DNA of 64,000 nt, taken from Candidatus Anaeroferrophillus wilburensis. GTDB taxonomy: Bacteria; Desulfobacterota; Anaeroferrophillalia; Anaeroferrophillales; Anaeroferrophillaceae. Shown here one piece after another: positions 36,362-45,398 of this stretch. Below the pieces are notes generated by a model that worked only from the letters and a program-made list of their open reading frames with translations, was not told where the DNA came from and did not search any database. The DNA lies in the NCBI GenBank assembly GCA_016934315.1, contig JAFGSY010000007.1:1-64000 (forward strand), in the 5' to 3' direction. Position numbers and translations under genes: made by a program. Within the stretch, counting starts at the first letter, position 1; each line of letters starts with the position of its first letter.

Positions 36362-37654
36362 ATGAACGAGTACATCTGCCCCTCGGGGGAGTTAGCAGAA
36401 ACTATTCCCCACCTGCCGCAGGCGGAGGTCAAGAGCTATTGCGCCCGTTATTTCAGACACCGCGAGCTGTATCTTGAGAAAGCCAAACAGGCCAATGGCG
36501 CTTGTTACCTGCTTGACCGCCCTGCCCTCAAAGAAAGGGCCCAGCAATTCCAGACCACCTTCTCATCGGTCTTGCCGCATGTCGCCAGTTATTATGCGGT
36601 GAAAAGCAATAACTATCCGGAAATCGCCAGAACGATGCTGTACATGGGATTCGGCTTGGATGTCTCCAGCGGCAGCGAGCTGCAGATGGCCCTGGAACTC
36701 AATGCCAGCGACATTGTCTTCAGCGGACCCGGCAAAACCGAAGCTGAGTTGGCGCTGGCAGTTACCAATACCAGCCGGACGACCATCCTCATTGACAGTT
36801 TTGGTGAGCTTGAACGGCTTGAAAAGATCGCTGCCGAGATGGGGCAAAAGATTCGTGCCGGTGTCCGCCTGACAACCATGAACAACGGTCTGTGGCACAA
36901 ATTCGGCATCCTCCCTGAGACACTGCCCGCTTTTTGGGAAAAGGCTTCCGCTTGCCGGCATATTCAGTTACAGGGGCTGCAGTTTCATACCAGCTGGAAC
37001 CTTTCACCGACAAACCAATGCACTTTCATAAAAGCTCTGAAGATGATACTCTGTCGCATGTCGCCCAGGTTTCTTGAGCATTTGCAGTTCATCGATGTCG
37101 GCGGCGGCTACTGGCCGGAGACGGGTGAGTGGCTGCAGGAGGGCGGCACCAAAAATGGCAGCATCCGCAAGGCATGGGGCGAGGAAGTCAATGCGGCCCA
37201 CCGCTATTACCGGTTGCCGGCCGCCGGGCTGGATGTTTTCGCTGAAGATCTGGGGCAACTGATTACTGCCGAACTGCTGCCCTTGGTCAAACATTGCCGC
37301 ATCTGCTTTGAACCTGGCCGGTGGCTCTGCCATGATGCCATGCACCTGCTGCTGCAGGTGGTGGACAAGAAGGCCGAAGATCTGGTGATTACCGACGCCG
37401 GCACCAATGCCATCGGCTGGGAACGCTTTGAAAGTGATTATTTCCCGGTTCTCAACCTCTCTCGGCCAGCCCTGGTGGAAAAACCCTGCCATATCCTCGG
37501 TTCTCTGTGCACCCCCCATGATGTCTGGGGATACGCCTACTGGGGAGAGGGGATTGAGAGCGGCGATATTCTGATGATTCCCACACAAGGTGCCTACACC
37601 TACAGTCTGCGGCAACATTTCATCAAGCCGCTGCCGCCGGTTCTAGCCATCTGA
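36362..37654 (+). CDS. PLP-dependent amino-acid decarboxylase, alanine-racemase fold
   Basis: 430 residues of the type III (Orn/Lys/DAP decarboxylase 2) family. PLP-binding Lys is in YYAVKSN (K81). Other family marks are FGLDVSSGSELQ, FEPGRWL, LCTPHDVWG (the catalytic Cys-x3-Asp segment) and GAYTYS near the C-terminus. The specificity segment differs from textbook diaminopimelate or ornithine decarboxylases, so the substrate could be a ligated or carboxy-polyamine. The start is uncertain: ATGs at 36326, 36350 and 36362 have no good ribosome site, and I chose the last as nearest to the conserved part. It ends the cluster. Confidence 0.78.
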   Translation: MNEYICPSGELAETIPHLPQAEVKSYCARYFRHRELYLEKAKQANGACYLLDRPALKERAQQFQTTFSSVLPHVASYYAVKSNNYPEIARTMLYMGFGLDVSSGSELQMALELNASDIVFSGPGKTEAELALAVTNTSRTTILIDSFGELERLEKIAAEMGQKIRAGVRLTTMNNGLWHKFGILPETLPAFWEKASACRHIQLQGLQFHTSWNLSPTNQCTFIKALKMILCRMSPRFLEHLQFIDVGGGYWPETGEWLQEGGTKNGSIRKAWGEEVNAAHRYYRLPAAGLDVFAEDLGQLITAELLPLVKHCRICFEPGRWLCHDAMHLLLQVVDKKAEDLVITDAGTNAIGWERFESDYFPVLNLSRPALVEKPCHILGSLCTPHDVWGYAYWGEGIESGDILMIPTQGAYTYSLRQHFIKPLPPVLAI

Positions 37655-37704
37655 AGTGAAGCTGTTCTGCATAAAACAAACATAGAATATTTCACGAATG
37701 CCTG

Positions 37705-38262
37705 ATGAACACATGTACCATAGTTCCTGTAGATTTTCTTGATCCCGGTTCGGTGGCCTTCTGGACGCGCATCGGCATGGCATTGGTTTGCGGGGCGATT
37801 GTCGGTTTTGAAAGACAGCTGAGGGGAAAACCGGCGGGCATCAGGACCTGCATCCTGATCTGTCTCGGCACCTGTGTGTTCGTAGGCCTGAGCGCCTGCT
37901 ATCCTGATCAGGATATTGACCCGACAAGAGTAGTTGGGCAGATTGTCACCGGTGTTGGTTTTCTGGGTGCCGGTGTTATCATTGCCAAGGAAGGGGCGGT
38001 TACCGGTGTAACAACGGCGGCAATCATCTGGATGCTGGCCGGGGTCGGAGCCACTATTGGCGTCGGCCGCCTGCAGGCTGCTCTGAGTGTAACCATCGTG
38101 ACCGTTGCGGTCCTGCTTGGGGTCGAGTTTCTCGAAACAACGTTTCGTAGGCTTCGCCGCGGTGTTCATGCCCGCAGACCGTTGGCAAAGGATGAACATC
38201 ATGGGCAGACAGATGGCACCAACCGGCAACAACTGATGATCGACGGGGATAGATTTTCATGA
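37705..38262 (+). CDS. MgtC/SapB-family membrane protein
   Basis: 185 residues. The MgtC signature is clear: GAIVGFERQLRGKPAGIRT (about 31-49), then GVGFLGAGVII and the TTAAIIWMLAGVGATIG helix. About five membrane helices are followed by a short hydrophilic tail (about 150-185). MgtC proteins help cells at low Mg2+ by acting on the F-type ATP synthase; homologues in other bacteria may do otherwise. No Mg2+ transporter or leader is beside it. The ribosome site is weak. Confidence 0.87.
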   Translation: MNTCTIVPVDFLDPGSVAFWTRIGMALVCGAIVGFERQLRGKPAGIRTCILICLGTCVFVGLSACYPDQDIDPTRVVGQIVTGVGFLGAGVIIAKEGAVTGVTTAAIIWMLAGVGATIGVGRLQAALSVTIVTVAVLLGVEFLETTFRRLRRGVHARRPLAKDEHHGQTDGTNRQQLMIDGDRFS

Positions 38263-38299
38263 ACTATTCATCCATACAGCTTTTGAAGGAGAAACAGCG

Positions 38300-39460
38300 A
38301 TGATGCAGGAGAAAGATACTGGCAGCCCTGCAGGGAGCAGAGGTCGTGGTGGTCTGGCAGATATTGCCGTCTGCACTTCCGAAATCTGCTTTATCGACGG
38401 CAATGAAGGCCGCCTCATCTATCGCGGTTATGATGTAGGTGACCTCGCTGAGCACAGCACCTTTGAAGAAGTTGCCTATCTGCTCTGGTACGGGTGTCTG
38501 CCGCGCCGGACTGAGTACCGGGCATTTCTTGACGGCTTTACCGGCTCCATGACCTTACCGGTGGAAACCATCATGATTCTGCGGATGTTTCCCAAGGCGG
38601 CAACGCCGATGGAAGTCTTGCGGACCGCGGTTTCCTCCCTGGGTCATTGGGACCCGGATAGCGGCAACACGGGGCTGGACGCCTGCCTCCGTAAAGCCCA
38701 GCGCCTGACGGAGAGAATACCCTTACTGATCGCCGCCCATCAGCGACTGCGCGAAGGCCTTGAACCGGTCAGGCCGCTCGCCGGCAAAAGTATCGCGTAT
38801 AATTTTCTCTACGCCCTCCGCGCTGAGGAGCCTAAACCTGAGATGGTCCGGGCACTCGATGCCGCCTTGATTCTGCATGCCGACCATGAACTGAACGCAT
38901 CAACCTTTGCCGCCCGGATCACCGCGGCCACCATGGCCGACCTCTACTCTTCGGTAACCAGTGCGATTGGCACCCTCAAGGGGCCTTTGCATGGCGGCGC
39001 CAATGCCGAAGTGATGAAGATGATCGAGGAGATCGGCACGCCGGAAAAGGCGGAAGCGTGGGTTCTGGCGCAGCTGGCGGCAAAAAATAAAATTCCCGGT
39101 TTCGGGCACCGGGTCTACCGCTGTGAGGATCCGCGAGCCGGCATTTTACGCCAGCATGCCAAAAAGGTGGCCAAACTGGCGGGAGACCGGCGTTTGTTTG
39201 ACATAACCCTGGAAGTTGAGCGAGTGATGCTGGCCAACACCACGCTCTTCCCCAACGTCGACCTCTATACCGCATCATTGTATCACGCCATGGGCATCCC
39301 GGTCGATCTTTTCACGCCCATATTTGCCATGAGCCGGGTTGTCGGTTGGACGTCGCACATTTTTGAACAGTGGGGCAATAACCGTCTGATCCGTCCGCGG
39401 GCCGACTATGTCGGCCCCAAAAAACTAAAGTATGTTCCCATCAAGGATCGTCTCACCTGA
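38300..39460 (+). CDS. gltA: Citrate synthase
   Basis: 386 residues, matching the short type I bacterial/archaeal citrate (or 2-methylcitrate) synthases. Catalytic histidines are in GPLHGGAN (near 230) and GFGHRVY (near 270), and the LHADHELNAST segment is present. It joins acetyl-CoA and oxaloacetate. 2-Methylcitrate synthase activity cannot be excluded by eye, but no propionate genes are near. AAGGAG precedes two adjacent ATG codons. It is convergent with the lysine-aminomutase-type gene. Confidence 0.92.
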   Translation: MMQEKDTGSPAGSRGRGGLADIAVCTSEICFIDGNEGRLIYRGYDVGDLAEHSTFEEVAYLLWYGCLPRRTEYRAFLDGFTGSMTLPVETIMILRMFPKAATPMEVLRTAVSSLGHWDPDSGNTGLDACLRKAQRLTERIPLLIAAHQRLREGLEPVRPLAGKSIAYNFLYALRAEEPKPEMVRALDAALILHADHELNASTFAARITAATMADLYSSVTSAIGTLKGPLHGGANAEVMKMIEEIGTPEKAEAWVLAQLAAKNKIPGFGHRVYRCEDPRAGILRQHAKKVAKLAGDRRLFDITLEVERVMLANTTLFPNVDLYTASLYHAMGIPVDLFTPIFAMSRVVGWTSHIFEQWGNNRLIRPRADYVGPKKLKYVPIKDRLT

Positions 39461-39535
39461 TCTTCTGGTGTTGAGGTTCCTTGGTTCATTGTCTTATCTG
39501 ACTGCCAATAGCTGTCAAAATCCAACCACCGTCGG

Positions 39536-40627
39536 CTACAAACAACAACCATTGGCCACCCGGCGCTTTTCCTCTTCAAAGATCGGTGCCGGGTTGGCAT
39601 AGGCATAAAGCCGGCCCTGGTAATTTTTGAGAACCACCTGTTCCCCGAGGCTCTGGAGATAATCGGGCAGAAGCGGAATTTTGCCACCGCCACCGGGGGC
39701 GTCGATGACATAGGCCGGCACCCCCATTCCCGAAGTGTGACCCCGCAGGGCGCGGATGATTTCAATTCCCTCCTCGACGCTGGTACGGAAGTGGTCGGTC
39801 CCCTGCACCATGTCGGCCTGGTAAAGATAGTAGGGTTTCACCCGGATGGCCAGCAGCTTCTGCATCAGCCGCTTCATGACCTCCGGATCATCATTGACCC
39901 CCCGCATAAGCACCGTCTGATTCCCCAGCGGGATACCCGCATCGGCCAGCCTTGCACAAGCCTTCGTCGAGATTTCAGTAATTTCATCCGGATGGTTGAA
40001 GTGGGTATTAATATAGAGCGGGTGGTAGCGACGCAGGATGCGCGCCAGCGCCGGGGTAATCCGCTGGGGCAGCACCACAGGGACCCGGGTGCCGATGCGG
40101 ATAATTTCCACACTGGGGATCGCCCTCAACTCCGTGAGAATCCATTCCAGACGCTCGTCACCCAACAGCAGAGGGTCGCCACCGGAAAGGATGACGTCAC
40201 GGATCTCTGGATGGCTGCGGATATAGGCAATCCCCACCTCGAGGGTCTGGCGGTCAATTACCATGTGCGCACCGCCAACCTTGCGCTTGCGGGTACAGAA
40301 ACGGCAGTACATGGCACACTCAGAGGAAACCAGAAACAGCACCCGATCCGGATAGCGGTGCACCAGGTTGGGAACCGGGCTCTGGTTCTCTTCTTCAAGG
40401 GGATCGACCATGCAGACTGAATCATGCAGTTCCTCCTCGGCGGGAACCGCCTGTTTCCAGATCGGGTCACCAACCGACTTGATCAGACTGAGATAATAGG
40501 GATTGACCCGCATCGGATAACGTTCGGCCACCTCCTCAAGGGGACGTGGGTCGACACCGAAAGGCAGGATCAACTCACCGGGACTGGTAATGCTCGCCTG
40601 CAACAGTTTCTGCCAGGTTTCCATCAT
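39536..40627 (-). CDS. kamA: Lysine 2,3-aminomutase family radical SAM enzyme
   Basis: 363 residues. The radical SAM motif is C-x3-C-x2-C (C104, C108, C111). The PLP Lys is in the DAPGGGGK motif (K316). The two Asp residues that hold the side-chain amine of lysine in the Clostridium enzyme are kept (D272 in YQADM, D309 in VIDAPG), which favours lysine over glutamate as substrate. It would form beta-lysine. It is shorter than the 416-residue clostridial enzyme, as in many proteobacteria. The ATG at 40627 has GGGAG upstream; an ATG six codons earlier also exists. It follows two ATP-grasp ligase genes on the same strand. EpmB-type action on elongation factor P cannot be excluded. Confidence 0.87.
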   Translation of the reverse strand: MMETWQKLLQASITSPGELILPFGVDPRPLEEVAERYPMRVNPYYLSLIKSVGDPIWKQAVPAEEELHDSVCMVDPLEEENQSPVPNLVHRYPDRVLFLVSSECAMYCRFCTRKRKVGGAHMVIDRQTLEVGIAYIRSHPEIRDVILSGGDPLLLGDERLEWILTELRAIPSVEIIRIGTRVPVVLPQRITPALARILRRYHPLYINTHFNHPDEITEISTKACARLADAGIPLGNQTVLMRGVNDDPEVMKRLMQKLLAIRVKPYYLYQADMVQGTDHFRTSVEEGIEIIRALRGHTSGMGVPAYVIDAPGGGGKIPLLPDYLQSLGEQVVLKNYQGRLYAYANPAPIFEEEKRRVANGCCL

Positions 40628-40802
40628 GCTCCGTTCTCCCTGCATACCAAAAAATGCTGGTCATTCATACTTCGTTCATCGCCAGAGTTCTGGCAGATCA
40701 AAGGTTTGTACAGCTGCACCATAAACCGGCACAGGTTTCCATCATCAACTACTCTCCCCGGTTGCCACCCCAGGAATATGGCTGGTGGGTTGATCGCTCG
40801 GG

Positions 40803-41822
40803 TTATGGTGCAGCACGGGCGAACACCCGGCGTTTCAGCGCCAAAGAAAGAAGCCGCTCGATTAGCTTGGGATAACTGATGCCGGCGGCAGCGGCGCTGC
40901 GGGCCAGACCGGCATCAGGTGAAAGGTCAGGATTTGCGTTGATCTCGAGGATGTAAGGCACGCCGGCGCGCAAGCGGATATCGACCCTGGCATAATCACG
41001 GCAATCCAGCAACTTGCAGGCATGCAGGGCGGCATCCTGCACCAGCAGCGTTTCACCGGCGGCAAGCAGCGCCGGGCAGACCGGTTGGGTCTGGCTATAC
41101 TCCGGTGAATTCTCCAGCCATTTGCCCTCATAGCTGACGATGGCATTCGTGAGACCAGCTTTGAAGACGATCTCGGAAAGGGGCAGCGCCACCATCGGCG
41201 CATTGCCGACGACGGCGGCATTAAGCTCGCGGCCACCGATGAACTCCTCTACCAAAGCATCCTGATGGTAAGTATCGTGGACATAGGCTATCCGCCTGGG
41301 CAGAGACTGCTCATCGTCAACAATGCTGTCACCGGTAATTCCCAGGGAGGCATCCTCGAAGCGGGGCTTGACGATAAGTGGATAGGCGAGATCCCTGGTC
41401 CCCGGGGAAAAAAGCCCCCCTTGGCGCACCAGCACGTAGCCGGGCGTCGGCAGACCGTGGGTCCGCAGGATATCTTTGGTGAGAACTTTATCCTGGGTGA
41501 GGCCGAGACAGAAAGGTGCAGCACCAGTATGGGCAACACCAAGCAGATCAAGCAGGGCAGCCACGTGCATTTCCTTGCGGCTGTCACCCCAAAAACCTTC
41601 ACAGAGGTTGAAGACGACTTCGGTGCTGGACGTGCGCAGTTCCTTGACAAAAGCAAGCAGGTCCGCACCCAACGGAACCAGACTGGCGTCATGCCCAAGC
41701 TGGTGCAAAGCGTCCCTGACCGCGCAGGCCTCCTTTTCAGCACCTTCCTCGGAAATCCGGTCAAGAAGCTCGCCTTTGAGCAGGAGGGGGGGAGCCTGGT
41801 TAAAGCATATGGCGATATGCAT
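40803..41822 (-). CDS. D-alanine-D-alanine-ligase-like ATP-grasp enzyme (second of pair)
   Basis: 339 residues. The N-terminal lobe has VFNLCEGFWGDSRKE, typical of Ddl-like proteins. The ATP-grasp core shows YPLIVKPRFEDASLGI, ALVEEFIGGRELNAAV and RVDIRLRAGVPYILEINANPDLSP, keeping the Mg2+-binding Glu and Asn. It should ligate a carboxylate to an amine, but does not look like the housekeeping Ddl, and no cell-wall genes are near. It overlaps the upstream ATP-grasp gene by 23 bases, so the two are probably made together. Beta-lysine from the neighbouring aminomutase is a candidate substrate, by inference. Confidence 0.82.
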   Translation of the reverse strand: MHIAICFNQAPPLLLKGELLDRISEEGAEKEACAVRDALHQLGHDASLVPLGADLLAFVKELRTSSTEVVFNLCEGFWGDSRKEMHVAALLDLLGVAHTGAAPFCLGLTQDKVLTKDILRTHGLPTPGYVLVRQGGLFSPGTRDLAYPLIVKPRFEDASLGITGDSIVDDEQSLPRRIAYVHDTYHQDALVEEFIGGRELNAAVVGNAPMVALPLSEIVFKAGLTNAIVSYEGKWLENSPEYSQTQPVCPALLAAGETLLVQDAALHACKLLDCRDYARVDIRLRAGVPYILEINANPDLSPDAGLARSAAAAGISYPKLIERLLSLALKRRVFARAAP

Positions 41823-42861
41823 CGTGACCCCCCTGGAACAGATTGCGACGCCGGCTTGCTGCGTCGACCACCGCCAGAATCATCTGCTCGTAGGACAGCC
41901 CCGCAGCCCGGGCCGCCTTGGGAAAGCAGCTGTTCTGCTCGGGGAGCGGCAGGATGCCGGGAAGTGGATTCAGTTCAATGATGTTCGGCCGACCATGGCC
42001 GTCGAGCCGTACATCGATGCGGCACCAGTCGCGACAGCCCATGGCGGTAAAAGCCCGCCGGCAGATATCTTCAATCCTCTGCTGCAGCAGGGGTTCGAGA
42101 GACGCCGGACAGGCAAAGATCTGCAGAGGGTCCTCTTCCCGATCCCAGAGCCACTTGGCTTCATAGGAATAGATTTGGTTAACCCCTGCAGGGAGGGTAT
42201 GAAAATTGATTTCAACGACGGGCAGTACCCGCAGTCCGGCACCGTTACCCAGCAGGGCCACCGTAAACTCCCGGCCAGGAAGAAACTCTTCCACCAGGAC
42301 CGGCTGGTGGTAGGTTTCCAGCACCCATTCGATCTGCCGCGCCAGAGCCTTGCGGTCATGCACTAAAGCTCGGTCTGTTACGCCCTTGCTGGAGCCTTCA
42401 AGGGTTGGCTTGACCATGAGCGGGTAGCGGAGCCGAAAGGAGAGTTCGGCCATCGATGAAACCACCGCAAAGCGCGGGGTTGGAATGCGATGGTAACTGA
42501 GGATCTCCTTGGTACGCCGTTTGTCAAGACAGTTGCCTAAGGTAACCGGATCGCTACCGGTATAGGGAATCCCTAGCATATCCAGCAGGGCGGGAATCTG
42601 GGCTTCACGGCTGGCGCCGTTTAAACCTTCCGCAATATTGAAGACCAGATCAGGTCTCAGCTCACGATAGATTTCAAAGGCATTCAGATCGGCATTAACC
42701 AGGGTGACCTGATGACGGGATGCCAGAGCTGACTCCACGGCCTTGATGGTGCGGAGGTCATCCCATTCGGCATAGAGATCGGTAGGAGGACGACTGGGAG
42801 GCTCTGCTTCTGCCTCACAGACGGGCTCCTCCCGCAAATTGTGGGAAAGCGCAATATTCAT
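41800..42861 (-). CDS. D-alanine-D-alanine-ligase-like ATP-grasp enzyme (first of pair)
   Basis: 353 residues, similar in plan to its downstream neighbour but clearly diverged. Motifs include LVFNIAEGLNGASREAQ, YPLMVKPTLEGSSKGV, VLVEEFLPGREFTVAL and RIDVRLDGHGRPNIIELNPLPG. A short acidic, Pro-rich insert lies after the first strand (about 15-28). The ATG at 42861 has AAAAGGGG upstream and replaces a slightly longer open frame. Tandem, overlapping Ddl-like genes suggest two successive ligations or a heteromer. The leader region ahead of it contains a Lys/Arg mini-ORF. Confidence 0.82.
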   Translation of the reverse strand: MNIALSHNLREEPVCEAEAEPPSRPPTDLYAEWDDLRTIKAVESALASRHQVTLVNADLNAFEIYRELRPDLVFNIAEGLNGASREAQIPALLDMLGIPYTGSDPVTLGNCLDKRRTKEILSYHRIPTPRFAVVSSMAELSFRLRYPLMVKPTLEGSSKGVTDRALVHDRKALARQIEWVLETYHQPVLVEEFLPGREFTVALLGNGAGLRVLPVVEINFHTLPAGVNQIYSYEAKWLWDREEDPLQIFACPASLEPLLQQRIEDICRRAFTAMGCRDWCRIDVRLDGHGRPNIIELNPLPGILPLPEQNSCFPKAARAAGLSYEQMILAVVDAASRRRNLFQGGHDAYRHML

Positions 42862-42966
42862 CTCATAACCCCTTTTAAAAGCCTTGAGCAAATCCAGTCC
42901 CCCAAGGGGGAATCGGAAGGCATTCTCCAGACCCGGATGCCTGGGGCGTGCGGCTATAAAAAGGGG

Positions 42967-42993
42967 TTACTTTTTACGCTTCGTCTTACGCAT
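42967..42993 (-). CDS. Possible leader peptide MRKTKRKK
   Basis: A nine-codon frame (M-R-K-T-K-R-K-K-stop) lies in the 275-base gap between the amidohydrolase fusion and the first ATP-grasp gene, on the transcript of the latter. Four of eight residues are Lys and two Arg. A GGCAT/ATGCC hairpin lies between it and the ATP-grasp gene. It could act in translation-dependent attenuation sensing lysine or arginine, but the ribosome site is poor (GGAG 18 bases upstream). Speculative. Confidence 0.2.
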   Translation of the reverse strand: MRKTKRKK

Positions 42994-43136
42994 GTCCGGG
43001 TCGTATACTACTCCGATTTTCTCGCCCTTTACACACCTTTATCAGGCTTGTCAACCAAGAAATGCAGCTGCATAAATCGAACATCCGGACAGTTGAAATA
43101 CACTCAAGAAAATTGTCCAAACCCTAAGGAAAACCT

Positions 43137-45398
43137 TTAGGTTTTCACAAGGTACTTACAGTAAACCACCTTGCCGTCACCGGGGGCATAAAAATCGGGG
43201 AAGACATTATGCGGTTCATAACCACCCTGTTCATAGAAGGAACGGGTGCTGGCATACTGCAGACGCTGGGAAGTATCAACATAGATGCGCTCACCGCCGG
43301 CACTCCTGATATTTTTTTCGGCCTGCTGCAGGAGAATCTTGCCTAGACCCCTGCCTTGGTAGTCGGGATGTACGGCTATCCAATACAGGTCGTAGCCGCT
43401 CAGGGTGCAGGGTATGGGACCGTAGCAGACATAGGCAACAAGCCGGCCATAATGTTCAGCCATGATGAAGCGGTAGCCGCTGGCTTCACCTTTTTCCAGC
43501 CTCTCTTTGACCAGTTCCACCGCTACCGCCACCTCCTCAGCAGAAAAAAAGCCGGTCACGGCCACCAGCTTGGCCACCCTTTCCAGGTCGGCCTCTTCCA
43601 TCTCCAGCCGGTAAGTTATCCCCTGAATACTGCTTTTTACCGGCTGGTGGCTGGCAGATGACCATTGCTGGGCAGCCGAGGCAAGACCTTTGAAAAAATG
43701 CAACGCATTAAGACCGAGGGTGCGGGTGCGGTAACCGCCCTCCTGAACCACAACCATGGGCAGACCAAGGGCACCAAGCAGTTTACCGTTTTCCTCAAAA
43801 TCTTTGGCCGCCAGGCTCCAGGTCCCGGTGGGATCACCTTTAGCCGGGTCAAGACCTAGGGCGACCACGACAAAAGCAGGCTTAAACGTTTCAATTCTGT
43901 CAAGGGCACCGGTCAATACCTTGCGGAATGCAGAGCCATCAACACTCTCCGGCAAAGGCAGGTTAAGGTTAAACCCATCGCCTTCACCTTCACCGCATTC
44001 CTCAGCAAAACCACTGAAATAGGGATAAGCAAAACTCGGATGGCCATGAATGGAAATGGTGAGGACATCGTCGCGCCGGTAAAAAATCTCCTGGGTGCCA
44101 TTGCCATGATGGTAATCAAGATCGAGCACCACGGTCTTGCCGTAGCCGCTCAGGTAATGAGCCGCAACCGCACTGTTGTTGAAATAGCAGAAGCCGCCGA
44201 ATACCCGGCTTTCGGCATGATGACCCGGAGGCCGGACGAGGGCATAGGCTATCCGCCGGCCGTTGAGCACCTCGCCAGCGGCAGTCAAGGCGCAATCCAC
44301 CGCCCGGCGCGCCGCAGGGTAGGCATTGCGGTTGATAGGGGTAAAGGTATCGATGCAATAGTAGCCGGCAAGCACCGACGGCTCCTTTGGGGGCCGGGTC
44401 TTGTTGCGGATCGGGAAGATATAGGGATAGAGGGACTTCCCCTCCGGCATCCCGGCACAGGCACGCTTCAGATAATGAACCAGATCGGGGGCATGTACCG
44501 GGTAAAGATAGCGATCGGCAAACGACCGCGGCTGTATCTGGACGAATAGGCCACTCTTATCCAACTTTCTGAGGATAGACTGGACGCGCACCGGCGACTC
44601 AACATAACCTCGATCACGGACATGGTGGATATCATGGCGGTCGTTCACCACCACGGCAATCTGCTCGGTGATCCGGTTTCCGACCCCGCGGGCTGCCAGT
44701 TCCGGCTTCACATAAGTAAACGGGCGCAGCTCTACCGGATCGTCCCGGAACGAGGCAACAACCTTTTCCACATACTCCGGCGGGCAAAGATCGGCGTATT
44801 TACGTTCGAGCACGGCCCGGACCACCTTGCGGGCGAAAGTACGGCCAGGCTGTTTACCCCCATCAAGACCGTCGTATACCAGATGGGGCATGCAGGTATC
44901 GCCGGCATTTATGGGCGCCTCATAGGCCGTATTGATAATGGGCCGGGCGCCGTACTGTTCATAAAAACGCAGCCTGGCACGGTTTTCCTGCAACAACGTC
45001 TGATCAGGACACAACTGCTCAACATCCGGCAAACACTCGAAGAAAAGCCCTTTCACCTTCAGGGCAACAGACTCCTGGCGCACCCTTTCGTACAAGGCGC
45101 TGCCGATGCCGGAACCAGCACGTTTGGCAGTTATGGCAATCCAGTCAAGGTAGGTAAAACCCAGGGTCGGGTCATGGAGGAGAATGGCAAAACCATTGAC
45201 ACGACCCTTGGCGTTATCCGCCACAAAAAGAATCGTGCGAAACCGCTGCTTAAAAGGATTGCGCAATCTTTCGCCAATGGATTCAATCTCCTTTTCATCT
45301 GCGGCACTGAACCTGGTGCGCAAAATCTCCTTTACCTGGCGAAGCTCTTCTCTGTTGATCGGCAGTGCATCATCGTAGATGCGACGAATGCGCAGCAT
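43137..45398 (-). CDS. GNAT / acetylpolyamine amidohydrolase / GNAT fusion protein
   Basis: 753 residues in three domains. Residues 1-175 are a GNAT acetyltransferase (acetyl-CoA loop KRAGSGIG, 92-99). Residues 245-575 are a class II histone-deacetylase-like domain closest to bacterial acetylpolyamine amidohydrolase. Its zinc ligands D428, H430 and D517, catalytic H393-H394 (PGHHAES) and Y556 (EGGY) are all present. Residues 590-753 are a second GNAT with QGRGLG (681-686). One chain can thus both add and remove acetyl groups, presumably on an amine such as a polyamine or beta-lysine. AGGAGAG precedes the ATG. A mismatch-containing hairpin overlaps the stop codon. Neighbours are the ATP-grasp pair and the lysine 2,3-aminomutase. 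Confidence 0.88.
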   Translation of the reverse strand: MLRIRRIYDDALPINREELRQVKEILRTRFSAADEKEIESIGERLRNPFKQRFRTILFVADNAKGRVNGFAILLHDPTLGFTYLDWIAITAKRAGSGIGSALYERVRQESVALKVKGLFFECLPDVEQLCPDQTLLQENRARLRFYEQYGARPIINTAYEAPINAGDTCMPHLVYDGLDGGKQPGRTFARKVVRAVLERKYADLCPPEYVEKVVASFRDDPVELRPFTYVKPELAARGVGNRITEQIAVVVNDRHDIHHVRDRGYVESPVRVQSILRKLDKSGLFVQIQPRSFADRYLYPVHAPDLVHYLKRACAGMPEGKSLYPYIFPIRNKTRPPKEPSVLAGYYCIDTFTPINRNAYPAARRAVDCALTAAGEVLNGRRIAYALVRPPGHHAESRVFGGFCYFNNSAVAAHYLSGYGKTVVLDLDYHHGNGTQEIFYRRDDVLTISIHGHPSFAYPYFSGFAEECGEGEGDGFNLNLPLPESVDGSAFRKVLTGALDRIETFKPAFVVVALGLDPAKGDPTGTWSLAAKDFEENGKLLGALGLPMVVVQEGGYRTRTLGLNALHFFKGLASAAQQWSSASHQPVKSSIQGITYRLEMEEADLERVAKLVAVTGFFSAEEVAVAVELVKERLEKGEASGYRFIMAEHYGRLVAYVCYGPIPCTLSGYDLYWIAVHPDYQGRGLGKILLQQAEKNIRSAGGERIYVDTSQRLQYASTRSFYEQGGYEPHNVFPDFYAPGDGKVVYCKYLVKT

